A DNA stretch of 64,000 nt, from contig BPDI01000003.1 of the NCBI GenBank assembly GCA_019654215.1, positions 49,537-113,536 on the forward strand, written 5' to 3'. Position 1 is the first letter of the stretch, and every line of letters starts with the position of its first letter. A program made the position numbers and the translations under genes. The notes beneath the pieces are model-generated. The model was not told where the DNA came from, made no database searches, and saw nothing but the letters and a program-made list of their open reading frames with translations. This DNA comes from Gammaproteobacteria bacterium. Lineage in GTDB: Bacteria > Pseudomonadota > Gammaproteobacteria > Pseudomonadales > Pseudohongiellaceae. This document shows positions 54,722-64,000 of the stretch, piece by piece.

Positions 54722-55266
54722 TCAAGTCTAATGTATTCGGAACTGTCGACGTTTTGTGATGCTAGGTAATTGTTGATTAGTTCGACATCTCGCTCTAAGC
54801 ATCCCTTACTATTGTTGAAAATGTATTCGATACTACTGGATTCAATTTGCTCTGCTTTCGTTAAAGTATTTTTGAAATTTTCGATTTCAGACGGAGGATG
54901 TCCCAGATTATTATACAAATCGATGAGTAGTCCAATTTCATTCGGTGTCAGATTGTCAGCAAAAATTTTTGCTATACCAGGTTCAAATTGTTTCCAGGCG
55001 TAGGCTTCTGCGTAACATTCAGCGATTGAATTTTTTACAGATTGGGGCAGCGTGATAGAGACATTCATATTTACGATACTGGCATATGTCCTGATAATCA
55101 TCCGAGTCTGATCCAGGGCCATGGATTCAAATCGACTACCAAGGTCGGTTACTCGCAGGAGTCGATTTGCGTCCCGAATAGCATCAGCAGAGCCAATTGA
55201 AGAAGCGAAGCAGAAACTGGCGATGAGTATAAGTATTTTTGTTTTCACGACTCGTTCATTCACCAT
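54718..55266 (-). CDS. Exported DUF2059-like protein
   Basis: A 182-residue protein with a signal peptide (ends GSADA). The mature part is helical. The segment ADNLTPNEIGLLIDLYNNLG resembles the DUF2059 core, in which helices pack near an aromatic-rich turn, but the match is partial. Two Cys residues (AECYAEAY and KGCLERD) could pair. Its stop overlaps the aceE start, which is a curious partner for an exported protein. The region upstream is divergent with the MarR gene. Function is unknown. Confidence 0.6.
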   Translation of the reverse strand: MVNERVVKTKILILIASFCFASSIGSADAIRDANRLLRVTDLGSRFESMALDQTRMIIRTYASIVNMNVSITLPQSVKNSIAECYAEAYAWKQFEPGIAKIFADNLTPNEIGLLIDLYNNLGHPPSEIENFKNTLTKAEQIESSSIEYIFNNSKGCLERDVELINNYLASQNVDSSEYIRLE

Positions 55267-55474
55267 CTAAACCGATCACTGTCATTCTACTGTATGGAAC
55301 AACTAAACAACCAGCGCTTAAATCTTTTCAATAAGTTGTCTGTCTCAGCTTTATGTTCTCTGATTCTAGGGTTTCTGAGCCGCGAATCGTAGGCCAGCTA
55401 AGGTATTGAATTCGAATTTATTTCCGTCATTTTCTGTCTCAGATCAATTGACTGACAATTAGTACAATGACAAC

Positions 55475-55948
55475 ATGCTGACATATAGTCATTTTCAGAG
55501 ACATCGGTCAGTGCATCTATCTAAAAGAGTCCTATTTCTAGACTTTGTACTGTCAGTTTTCCGGTTAAACGGATTGCTGATTGCAGAGGGTGATGACATG
55601 ACTGAAAGTCTTGGACTTACTCACGCTCGTTGGAAAGTGATTGGTGCCATAGCCTTGTCAAACAATGGATTAACTGTTCCTGGTATTGCCAGAGTACTGG
55701 GCCAATCGAGACAGGCAGTGCAGCGCATCACTGACGTAATGGTTGAAGATGGAGTGCTTGAGTATCATAAGAACCTGAAACACAAACGTTCAGTTTTGGT
55801 GATGCTCAGTGAGCGTGGTAAGGAAGTCTATAACACTCTACGTGAAGTGCAGGATCCTTGGGCTATAGATGCCACTGAAGATATTCCTGTTGAAGAATTA
55901 GAAACTGCTTTACGCCTGTTGCGCCGTTTAATTAAGAAATTTAACTAA
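55475..55948 (+). CDS. MarR-family transcriptional regulator
   Basis: A 157-residue winged-helix regulator. The dimer helix FLDFVLSVFRLNGLLIAEGD leads into GLTHARWKVIGAIAL. The recognition helix QSRQAVQRITDVM and the wing NLKHKRSVLVMLSERG follow. The gene lies between a divergent exported-protein gene and nnr, and starts 14 bases before nnr. It is distinct from the HpaR protein. Its ligand and targets are unknown; the divergent neighbour is a candidate target. Confidence 0.85.
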   Translation: MLTYSHFQRHRSVHLSKRVLFLDFVLSVFRLNGLLIAEGDDMTESLGLTHARWKVIGAIALSNNGLTVPGIARVLGQSRQAVQRITDVMVEDGVLEYHKNLKHKRSVLVMLSERGKEVYNTLREVQDPWAIDATEDIPVEELETALRLLRRLIKKFN

Positions 55949-55961
55949 CGAATCACAGCTC

Positions 55962-57518
55962 ATGAGTGACTTCACCACTAAACTTCCTAAAAATCTCTAT
56001 CGCGCTGAACAAGTGCGCGAGTTGGATCGTATAGCGATTGAAGATAAGGGCATTGCTGGCTTTGAATTAATGCAGGGGCAGCGAGTGCTGCCTTTAATTT
56101 TCTCAGGGAATATTGGCCCCAAACTCGACACCTACTAGTTTTTGTCGGAATGGTAATAATGGCGGAGACGGTTATGTTTTTGCGGCTTTGGCGAAAGAGG
56201 CAGGATTAAGCACAGACATTGTCCAGCTTGCTGAGAGCTCCGAGCTTAAAGGCGATGCAAACTCGCTTTCGAGTTGGCTGCTAGTAAACAAATTCCCATC
56301 TATGGCTTTGCGAGAGTGACTCAATTGACGAAACTGAAAATTCCCATACCGTTGTTGTTGATGCGTTATTAGGGACGGGAATAGATCGAAAGGTATCAGG
56401 GATTACGCAGCAGCGATCGAACGCATCAATGCCATGAGCTGTCCAGTGGTTGCAATCGATATACCTTCAGGGCTGAGTGCAAATACTGGTAAATGTCTGG
56501 GCGTGGCGGTTGAGGCAGATCTAACTGTTAGTTTTATTGGAATGAAGCAGGGGCTGTTGACTTATCAGGGACGAGATTATTGTGGAGAAATAGTTTTCGA
56601 CAATCTCGAAGTACCCGACGATGTATACACTGGAAAATCTTCACCAGTTCCTTCTGCAATCCGTATTGATATAAACGATGTTACCCGACACTTTTTACCT
56701 AGGCGAAAGTCTTCTCACAAAGGCAATCATGGTCACGTTGTAGTTATGGGCGGTGATTATGGCTAGGTGGCGCACCATAATGGCGCGGGAAACCGCCCAG
56801 TGTAGTGGCTCGGGATTAGTAAGTATAATAACCAGATCGAAACATAGGTCTGCGATACTGGCTAGGCGACCTGAGTTGATGGTTCTCGGAACTGAAGACG
56901 AAGATGCAGATATCGAAGAACTAATCTCTAAGGGATCAGTGATAGCAATAGGCCCTGGGCTTGGTAAGTCAAAATGGTCCAGACATCTTCTGCAGTCTGC
57001 ACTAAGTGCACAGCAAGCGCAGAACACTCCCTTGGTTGTGGACGCAGACGGACTAAAACTATTAGCAGAACGCTTGGAATCTGGTGCGTCAATTAAGCGT
57101 AGTAATTGGGTTTTGACCCCTCATCCCGGTGAAGCTGCATCGCTGCTTAACTCTTCTGTTGGAGAAGTGCAATCCGATAGATTTGTTACAGTGCAAAAAC
57201 TATCAGAGTTTTGGGGGGGCCTTGTTTACTAAAAGGTAGTGGCAGTTTGATTTGCAATAAAGAAAACAGTAGTGACATTTTTCTATGACAGAAGGTAATG
57301 CTGGCATGGCAACGGGGGGGAAGGGGGCGATATACTTGCAGGAATCGTTGCTAGCCTGATTGCCCAGGGTCTAGATTTAAGCATAGCACTTTGTTGTGCC
57401 GTTTCAATTCATGGTGAAGCAGCAGACCTTGCGGCGGAGAATAGAGGGGAGGGGGGGAATGGTAGCTACTGACCTTGTTCCTTTTATAAGGCAACTCGTA
57501 AATCCATCACTGCATTGA
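55962..57518 (+). CDS. nnr: Bifunctional NAD(P)HX epimerase/dehydratase, frameshifted
   Basis: Repairs hydrated NADH and NADPH. The N-terminal epimerase (NnrE) has LYRAEQVRELDRIAI, CRNGNNGGDGYVFAALA and IDIPSGLSANTG. The C-terminal dehydratase (NnrD) has GNHGHVVVMGGD, AIGPGLGKS, VVDADGL, LTPHPGEAA and a GDILAGIVASLIAQG stretch. Shifts are frequent: near 56080, 56320, 56395, 56762, 57220, 57300-57315 (G7 and G5 runs) and 57450. The joined protein is about 510 residues, as in E. coli YjeF. It precedes tsaE, the usual order. Because the sequence is homologous across every break, errors are the best explanation. Confidence 0.86.
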
Positions 57519-57532
57519 TCAATCTGAATACC

Positions 57533-58052
57533 ATGACAGATCATCGATTTTTTTCTCCCGGATGAAGAATCAACCTTTAAATTTTTGGGGCGGAACTTGG
57601 CCAAGGCAACCTATAGTGAAACAGCATCCTCTGAATCTATGAGCGAAGGAGTTGGTGTCGAGTCTCTGGGTGGTGTAATTCACCTTAACGGTGACCTGGG
57701 TGCGGGTAAAACAACTTTAACTCGCGGAATTATGCGTGGCTATGGCTACAATGGAGCAGTTAAGAGTCCTACTTATACATTGGGTTTAACCCTACGAATT
57801 CGATAAGTGCCAAATCTACCATTTTTATCTTTACCGTTTGGCGGATCCTGAAGAAGTAGAATATCTAGGAACAGAAGACTATTTCCGATCAACAAATCTT
57901 TGTAAATTTTCGAATGGGCAAACCGGGGCGCGGGAATAATTCCTGACTCTGATCTGACAATCGGGTTCGAAACGGAAGGAACAGGCGTCAGATAAGCTGT
58001 CAATTTTTTTTTAGAAAAAGGCCATAAGATCGCCAAAAGATTGTGGAAATAA
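57533..58052 (+). CDS. tsaE: tRNA threonylcarbamoyladenosine ATPase TsaE, frameshifted
   Basis: P-loop ATPase that helps form t6A in tRNA. The ATG at 57533 runs into a T7 run (57547-57553); with one T fewer it reads [20 protein letters not shown]. The Walker A motif [15 protein letters not shown] and SPTYTL follow. Another frame continues [20 protein letters not shown] and LGTEDYF. Further shifts lie near 57787, 57900 and 57995, and the last frame ends at TAA 58050. E. coli TsaE is about 153 residues; this would be about 172. It lies between nnr and amiB, the usual place. Confidence 0.8.
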
Positions 58053-58093
58053 GGCCGAAATCTATAGACATGTTGAAGTTCGCCAATAACTAG

Positions 58094-59622
58094 TGAATGA
58101 TTTTTTTAATTTAAATTTCCCAAAAACTTAGCTGTTATCGCGCTAGCTGTAAGTGGTTTCGCTCGTTCCTTTTTTTTAAATTTTGCAGCGAGTATCGAAG
58201 AGGTGCGAATGTGGCAAGCACCGGATCACACTCGTCTGGTTTTCGGCTTGAGGGAAAGCTGTGAGTTACAACTTGTTTACCTTGGAAGATCCTTATCGTG
58301 TCGTTATCGACATCGAAAATTCAGAACTTGGAGATGAACTTTCTGGTTTGGATTTTTCTGCCAGCCCCATCGAAAGGATGCGCTCTGGAGTTCGCAATGG
58401 CGACGATCTTCGCATCGTTTTAGATCTTAATACTGAAACTAATCCCACAAGTTTCACTTTGGCCCCGAACAGTGAATTAGGAAATCGACTCGTAGTTGAT
58501 CTTTATAATCTGGATAGCGCAGTTAAAGACAGCGCATCTATAATCAATCCAATCAGATCGGTTCAATCCGATGAACGACGAAATATTGTTGTCGCTATTT
58601 CTGCCGGCCATGGTGGCGAAGACCCGGGCAGCATAGGCTACGATGGTTGGATTAAAGAGAAGAATGTCACGCTTGCAATTTCCCGTTACCTGCGGGATTA
58701 CTTTAATTCAATTCCCGGCTACACACCGGTAATGATTCGCGACGGTGACTATTATGTTGAACTGCAAAAGCGTCCACAGATTGCCCGTGATGGGCGAGCA
58801 GATTTATTCGTCGCTATTCATGCCGATTGGTATAGAAGCAGTAGTGCCAACGGTGTAACCATCTATGCATTATCTGGTGACAGAGCAGATAGGGAAAATG
58901 CTCGCCGGGTCGCGGAGAAAGAAAACAGTTCCGATTTATTAGGTGGAGTAGGTGGCGATCTTGCTATTGGCGGATTGGACGACGACGTCGCCTTAACTCT
59001 GGTATCTCTGCAGATGGCTTGGAGCATGGAACAGAGTCTGATTGCTGGCACGAGAGTTCTAGAGTCTATGGGTTCTGTATCAAGACTAAGGCGAGACAAA
59101 GTGCAGCAGGCTTCGCTGCAGGTTCTAAATTCACCAGATATTCCTTCTATATTGATAGAGACTGGATACCTAACGAATCCGAATGAGGCTCAACGTCTTA
59201 ATTCATCCGGATTTCAACGCAATATGGCTAATTCAATTGGTCGTGGTGTGATGCAGTTTTTTTACGATTCTCCGCCGGAAGGCACGTTGATTGCCTGGCA
59301 AAAAGAGAATGGGATTACACCTGGATCTTACACAGTGAAGTCTGGCGATAGTCTATCGATTATCGCCCAGCGATTTGGAGTAACCGTTAACGAATTAAAG
59401 TCCCTTAATAATCTGAGCTCAAACACGATTCGTATTGGTCAGGTGCTAACTCTGCCAGGAGGCGGGCCGCTTCAGGTATCTGAACATACCATTCAGCGTG
59501 GTGAGACTTTGTCCGAAATAGCAGTTCGCTATTCAGTGAGTCTCGCTGGTCTGCGTGCAGCCAATAACCTGTCAAGTGACAGGATATTAGTTGGGCAAGT
59601 GCTCAAGATTCCGACCATATAA
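58094..59622 (+). CDS. amiB: N-acetylmuramoyl-L-alanine amidase AmiB, frameshifted at the start
   Basis: Periplasmic zinc amidase that splits septal peptidoglycan. Domains in order: a signal peptide (LAVIALAVSGFARS), an AMIN domain, an amidase_3 domain (about residues 160-400) and two LysM repeats (YTVKSGDSLSIIAQRFGV, HTIQRGETLSEIAVRYSV). Zinc ligands are visible in ISAGHGGEDPGS, KEKNVTL and VAIHADW. The catalytic Glu is in ILIETGYLTN. The first 55 residues carry shifts in A5 and T8 runs near 58125 and 58175 and one near 58255; from 58261 the frame is intact. Start at GTG 58094 or ATG 58097. Confidence 0.88.
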
Positions 59623-59702
59623 ATTCTCTCATCTTCACCCATAGGATTAAGAATTGAGAGTGCTACAATGCTGGCACTGTTGGTTCTATACCGTTTCGTT
59701 TC

Positions 59703-61526
59703 ATGCATCGAATTAATTTTCTCAGTCAGAGACTGACAAACCAAATTGCTGCCGGTGAAGTAGTTGAACGTCCTGCATCAGTAGCAAAAGAATTATTGGA
59801 GAACAGTCTTGATGCTGGAGCGGATCGTATTGAAATTGACTTAGAACAGGGTGGAGTCAAATTACTAAGAGTAAAAGATAACGGTAGTGGCATAGTTAAA
59901 GAAGATCTCTCATTAGCACTCAGTCGCCATGCCACCAGTAAGATTTCTAATCTTGAGGATTTAGAAAATATCGACAGTCTTGGTTTTCGAGGGGAAGCCT
60001 TAGCCAGTATTAGTTCGGTATCCCGCTTGGTAATGATTTCCAAGTCCGACTCCGATGAGGAAGACAATGGCTGGAAAGTAGAAACGGAGGGTCAGAATAT
60101 GGACGCCAAAGTCGAGCCCATAGCCCACGCTCGAGGAACCACCGTAGAAGTCAGAGACTTGTTTTTCAATACACCAGCGCGCAAGAAATTTTTAAAGACA
60201 GAGAAAACCGAATTCTCAAGAATCGATGAAATCGTTAGACGTATCGCATTAAGTCGGTTCGATGTGCAGTTTTCTCTGCAACATAACCAGCGCAGCATCC
60301 ATAAACTACTTCCTGCAAAATCTGAACAGGAACAACACCGAAGAGTTGCATTGATTTGCGGGCCCGCTTTCGTTGAAAGCTCTATTCATGTAGAGATCGA
60401 ACGTGCTGGATTGCGTCTCTGGGGATGGGTGAGCTTACCAACTTTTTCTCGATCGCAAGCTGACCTTCAATACTTTTATGTCAATGGACGAATTATTCGA
60501 GACAAGCTAGTGACTCATGCAGTAAAGCAAGCCTATCGCGATGTCTTATTTCATGGCCGACATCCCGCATATGTTCTTTATTTAGAATTAGACCCAGCAT
60601 CGATTGATGTCAACGTGCATCCGACAAAACATGAAGTGCGCTTCCGTGATAGTGGTTTAGTCCATGATTTTCTCTTTAGCTCTTTAAATAAAGCTTTGGC
60701 AGAAGTTACCCCACAAGATCAAATGCAGAGCAGCAAGGGAGACCCAGCGTTACACGCAGCATATTGCCGGGAGAGAAGCGAACAAGCAAAAACTTTTATG
60801 TATCAAAGCCCATTGTCATTGAAAGAGCATTGCCAGCCTATCAGGCTGATCGACCAAGTTTATCTGGATCAATAGCAAGTGTGGAGGATCAGTTAGCTGC
60901 ACTTCGAAGCTAAGTAGCGAAGATGAAGAGGTGCCACCATTAGGCTATGCAGTAGCACAAATTCATGGAATTTACATCCTGGCCAGAATAAAGAAGGGCT
61001 AATAATCGTTGATATGCATGCGGCTCATGAGCGCATAACCTATGAGCACATGAAAACTGCCAGCCAAAATGAAGAATTGAAAATGCAGCCGCTCTTAGTT
61101 CCTCTTTCTATCGCAGTTAGTCAGGCAGAAGCTAACTGTGCAGAGGAACAACAGTCAGTGTTATTAAGTTTAGGAATTGAACTCGAACGAGTATCTGACG
61201 AAGCAATCGTTATTCGACAAATCCCTTTTATATTAAAAGACTCAAACATCGAACAGATGGTTCGCGATGTATTGTCTGATGTTCTTGAGTACGGCAGTAG
61301 CCATCATATTCAATCCCAACAGGATGAATTGCTTTCAACCATGGCATGCTACGGTTCAGTTAGAGCAAATCGCCACTTAACTATTCCGGAAATGAACGCG
61401 CTGTTGCGCGATATGGAAGCAACAGAACGAAGTAGCCAATGCAATCACGGAAGACCTACTTGGGTTTATCAAAGTCTAGACGAACTAGAAAATTATTTCT
61501 CCGTGGTCAGTAACACCCTTTCCTAG
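59703..61526 (+). CDS. mutL: DNA mismatch repair protein MutL, frameshifted in the linker
   Basis: GHKL ATPase and endonuclease that links MutS to strand cleavage. The N-terminal frame (59703-60875) has [31 protein letters not shown] and the ATPase lid [20 protein letters not shown]. Shifts between 60870 and 61000 fall in the linker and early C-terminal domain, then [15 protein letters not shown] and [13 protein letters not shown] resume. That metal motif, with [10 protein letters not shown] and CNHGRPT, belongs to the endonuclease-type MutL found outside the enteric group. Joined length is about 607 residues. An organism lacking mutL would be a mutator, so an error is likely. Confidence 0.9.
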
Positions 61527-61532
61527 ATTTAA

Positions 61533-62493
61533 GTGAATCAATCAAGTTCAAAGCCAAATGTATATTGCCTGATGGGGCCAACTGCTTCTGGTAAAACTGG
61601 AATGGCGGTTGAGTTAGTGCAGCGATTTCCGTTTGCAATAATTAATGTGGATTCGGTTCAGGTTTATCGGGGCATGGATATCGGCACAGGTAAACCTGAT
61701 AAAGCGACTTTAAGTAGAGCTCCCCATCGACTAATTGACATAAAAGATCCTAGTGAGGCCTACTCCGCTTCTGACTTCCGGAAGATGCCATCCAGGAGGT
61801 TGGTAATGTACTCACTTTGGGTAAAACACCTTTATTGGTTGGTGGCACCATGCTTTATTTCAAAGTATTGAGGGATGGATTGGCCGCCATGCCCCATGCA
61901 GATGCAGAAACCAGAAATGAGATAGGAAACACTCGCTGAAGAGAAAGGCTGGGAAAGGTGCATCCAAATTTGCTAGGTTGATCCAGAATCTGCCCACCGA
62001 ATTCATGCTAATGATCCTCAAAGGTTGCAGCGAGCCCTAGAGATTTTTCTCGTTTCCGGCAAGACCATGACTCAATTGCATGCAGAAGAGCAGGAAGCAA
62101 AAAAAAGAAAATGGAGATTCACTGCCGTTTAATTTGCACTTTTTCGCAATCCAACCAGAAGATCGAAACGTATTACATCAGCAGATTGCCGATCGATTTC
62201 AACAAATGTTGAGAGACGGCTTAGTAAATGAAGTCAATTCTCTGTTCCAGCGAGGGGATCTATACGAGATGCTTCCTTCAATAAAATCAGTAGGTTATAG
62301 GCAGGTATGGCAACATCTGGCGGGTGAGCTAAGCTATGATGAGATGGTAGAAAAGAGTATTATTGCCACCAGGCAACTAGCTAAGCGCCAGCAAACCTGG
62401 CTTCGTAGTTGGGACAATCTGCGAAGTTTGCGCGATCCATCAGGTGAATCCATGAATACCATCTTGAAATACGTGGAATCTATCTCAATATAG
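61533..62493 (+). CDS. miaA: tRNA dimethylallyltransferase MiaA, frameshifted
   Basis: Adds dimethylallyl to A37 of tRNAs reading UNN codons. Read across frames: [15 protein letters not shown] (P-loop), [71 protein letters not shown] and [14 protein letters not shown]. The tail [14 protein letters not shown] is the conserved RQxxWxR region. Shifts lie near 61785, 61920-61980 and 62100. The joined protein is about 315 residues. The GTG start lies six bases after the mutL stop. Position between mutL and hfq is standard. Confidence 0.9.
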
Positions 62494-62606
62494 AACTTTA
62501 TTAATGTATCACTAGTCACAATAGTGTCTAAAAAACGATTCAGCCGCTGTGGCGCTGGCCTCATCGCCCCAAAAAAACAGCATTGTAGATAGCAAGGAGA
62601 AAAAGA

Positions 62607-62874
62607 ATGTCCAAAGGGCATACACTACAAGACCCTTTTTTAAACATACTTAGAAAAGAACGTTTTCCCAAATTTTTCTATTTATTTGGTTAGTGGCATT
62701 AAACTGCAAGGCCAGATCGAATCATTCGATCAATTCGTAATTCTGCTTAGGAATGCCGTAAGCCAGATGGTTTACAAACATGCAATTTCCACAGTAGTCC
62801 CTGCACGTATGGTGAAGATTCCAATGTCGGGTCAGGAAGACTCTCAGAATGACGATGGGGGGCGAGCCAGGTAA
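62607..62874 (+). CDS. hfq: RNA chaperone Hfq, corrupted in the Sm1 region
   Basis: Hexameric Sm-like protein that pairs small RNAs with mRNAs. ATG 62607 has AAGGAGAA upstream and opens [19 protein letters not shown], the normal Hfq start. A damaged stretch at 62670-62690 (TTTTCCCAAATTTTTCT) replaces the expected IPVSIYLVSG codons and creates a premature TAG. The second frame continues [18 protein letters not shown], the Sm2 motif [12 protein letters not shown], and a short tail ending at TAA 62872. Total is about 89 residues. The region is AT-rich and looks like a local consensus error, not real decay. Confidence 0.87.
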
Positions 62875-62911
62875 TACTTAAAGATTTTGGCATGCTGAAC
62901 TTGAGGTAACT

Positions 62912-64000
62912 ATTTTTTTTTTTGAAAGGCCAGAATCTGGCGAGGTTACAATTCTAGTCCATATCTCGATCGAGTCTGATAAGGAACGAGAGGACCCAAT
63001 TGAATTTGAAGAACTAGCCCTATCGGCAGGCGCTCAACCAGTAGAGTTTATTACTGGAACTCGCAAACAACCTTCACCAAATCATTTTGTAGGAAGCGGC
63101 AAAAATCGAAAAAGATTGCCGATGCTGTGCGTGCTCATAAAGCTAAATTAGTTTTATTCAATCACACACTGACACCAAGCCAGGAACGTAATTTGGAAAA
63201 AGTATTTGAGTGTCGAGTTTTAGATCGCACGGGATTGATTCTGGATATCTTCGCGCAACGTGCGCGCAGTCATGAAGGAAAGCTGCAAGTAGAATTAGCG
63301 CAACTTCAACATCTAAGTTCTCGATTAAAGCGCGGATGGACTCACCTAGATCGGCAAAAAGGTGGTATAGGCTTGAGAGGAGCTGGTGAAACTCAGCTCG
63401 AGTTAGACCAACGCATGATTGGCCAACGTATTAAAGCGATAAAGAAAAGCTTGTCCAAAGTTAGAAGCCAGCGCGAACAAGGGAGACGTTCTCGTAACAG
63501 AGCAGAAATACCTACAGTATCTCTTGTTGGTTATACCAACGCAGGTAAGTCAAAACCCTTTTTTAATTCATTAACTAATTCGGATGCTTACGCGGCGGAC
63601 CAATTGTTTGCCACATTGGATTCCACCTTGCGACGCATCGACTTACCCAATTTTGGTGCTGCGATAGTGGCAGACACAGTTGGATTCATCAGCCATCTTC
63701 CTCATCAATTGGTAGAGGCTTTTCGCGCCACTTTGGAAGAAAAACCCCATCGGCGGATTTGTTGTTACATGTAATAGATTGTGCCCATGAATCTCATGAA
63801 GACTACATTGAAGAAGTTAACGATGTATTGGAGGAAATCGGTGCTGATTCCGTTTTTCAACTAAAAGTTTTTAACAAAATCGATTTATTGGATGCATTTG
63901 ATCCTCGCATCGAGTACGGTGAAAATGGGGCACCTGAAAAAGTCTGGATCTCAGCACAAAAAGGACTTGGCCTTGAGCTTTTACTTGAAGCTATTAGTGA
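62912..64000 (+). CDS. hflX: Ribosome-splitting GTPase HflX, frameshifted and cut by window edge
   Basis: GTPase that separates stalled 70S ribosomes. It reads [22 protein letters not shown], then (after two one-base shifts in the A5 runs near 63101 and 63110) [34 protein letters not shown], the P-loop GYTNAGKS and the G3 motif [11 protein letters not shown] shift near 63745 leads to [15 protein letters not shown] and NKIDLLD (G4). An ATT at 62912 stands where ATG is expected, after GAGGTAAC and in a T12 run. It runs off the right end. hflK and hflC would be expected next. Confidence 0.9.

Noticed and set aside
59703..61526. Natural mutL inactivation giving a mutator strain
   Set aside because: Neighbouring essential or near-essential genes are broken in the same way at homopolymers, so sequencing error explains it better.
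1..64000. CRISPR arrays, insertion sequences or prophage
   Set aside because: No regularly spaced repeats, transposase, integrase or structural phage proteins were recognised on either strand.

Overview
The window comes from an uncultured, probably marine, aerobic Gammaproteobacterium of moderate GC. The right end carries the gene order nnr-tsaE-amiB-mutL-miaA-hfq-hflX, which is typical of Gammaproteobacteria. A FinR-like LysR regulator sits divergently from a ferredoxin-NADP reductase, as in pseudomonads. Many products are exported (lipoproteins, c-type cytochromes, PQQ enzymes, RND exporters). No rRNA, tRNA, CRISPR array, insertion sequence or phage gene was recognised.

Layout. 1-10.1 kb, minus strand: a sulfatase cut by the window edge, an M48 protease, a MOSC/VOC/GFA cluster, two tandem PQQ dehydrogenases with N-terminal cytochrome c domains, a CHRD protein and a broken tannase/feruloyl esterase. 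10.2-11.7 kb, plus strand: an SRAP protein and S-formylglutathione hydrolase. 11.7-15.6 kb, minus strand: HAD-UbiA, SDR, DprE1-like oxidase and GtrA genes, a set resembling the mycobacterial decaprenyl-phospho-arabinose pathway. 15.8-22.5 kb: an inositol-phosphatase-like gene, a redoxin/cytochrome c/copper-monooxygenase fusion, DUF3237, an RND exporter and FinR. 22.6-32.5 kb: Fpr, a TIM-barrel isomerase, then two divergent aromatic catabolic operons. The minus operon is FAH decarboxylase-HpaR-DapA-like. The plus operon is HpaF-HpaE-LigA-LigB-Rieske oxygenase-small membrane protein-sodium symporter. 32.5-43.1 kb: an MBL lipoprotein, a redoxin behind an FNR/Anr-type site, an RND exporter, a CX3CH cytochrome, a ClpP homologue, NnrU and an IorAB-type molybdenum hydroxylase. 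43.2-55.9 kb: a short ftsZ-like fragment, an iron alcohol dehydrogenase, several secreted proteins, SixA, a ChaN-like protein and AceE. 55.9-64 kb: the housekeeping cluster.

How the genes fit together. The 24-32 kb block reads as uptake, ring oxidation, extradiol cleavage and the start of a homoprotocatechuate-type lower pathway under HpaR control. No HpaH or HpaI was found, and the DapA-like protein may supply the final aldolase step. The PQQ enzymes, small cytochromes and copper protein suggest periplasmic oxidation feeding respiration. The 11.7-15.6 kb block suggests a lipid-linked pentofuranose donor for cell-surface glycosylation.

Sequence quality is uneven. Many genes are split by single-base shifts, often in homopolymers, including mutL, miaA, hfq and hflX, while long blocks between them are clean. 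Most of these breaks look like uncorrected long-read errors rather than pseudogenes. I give the reconstructed span of each such gene and say so.
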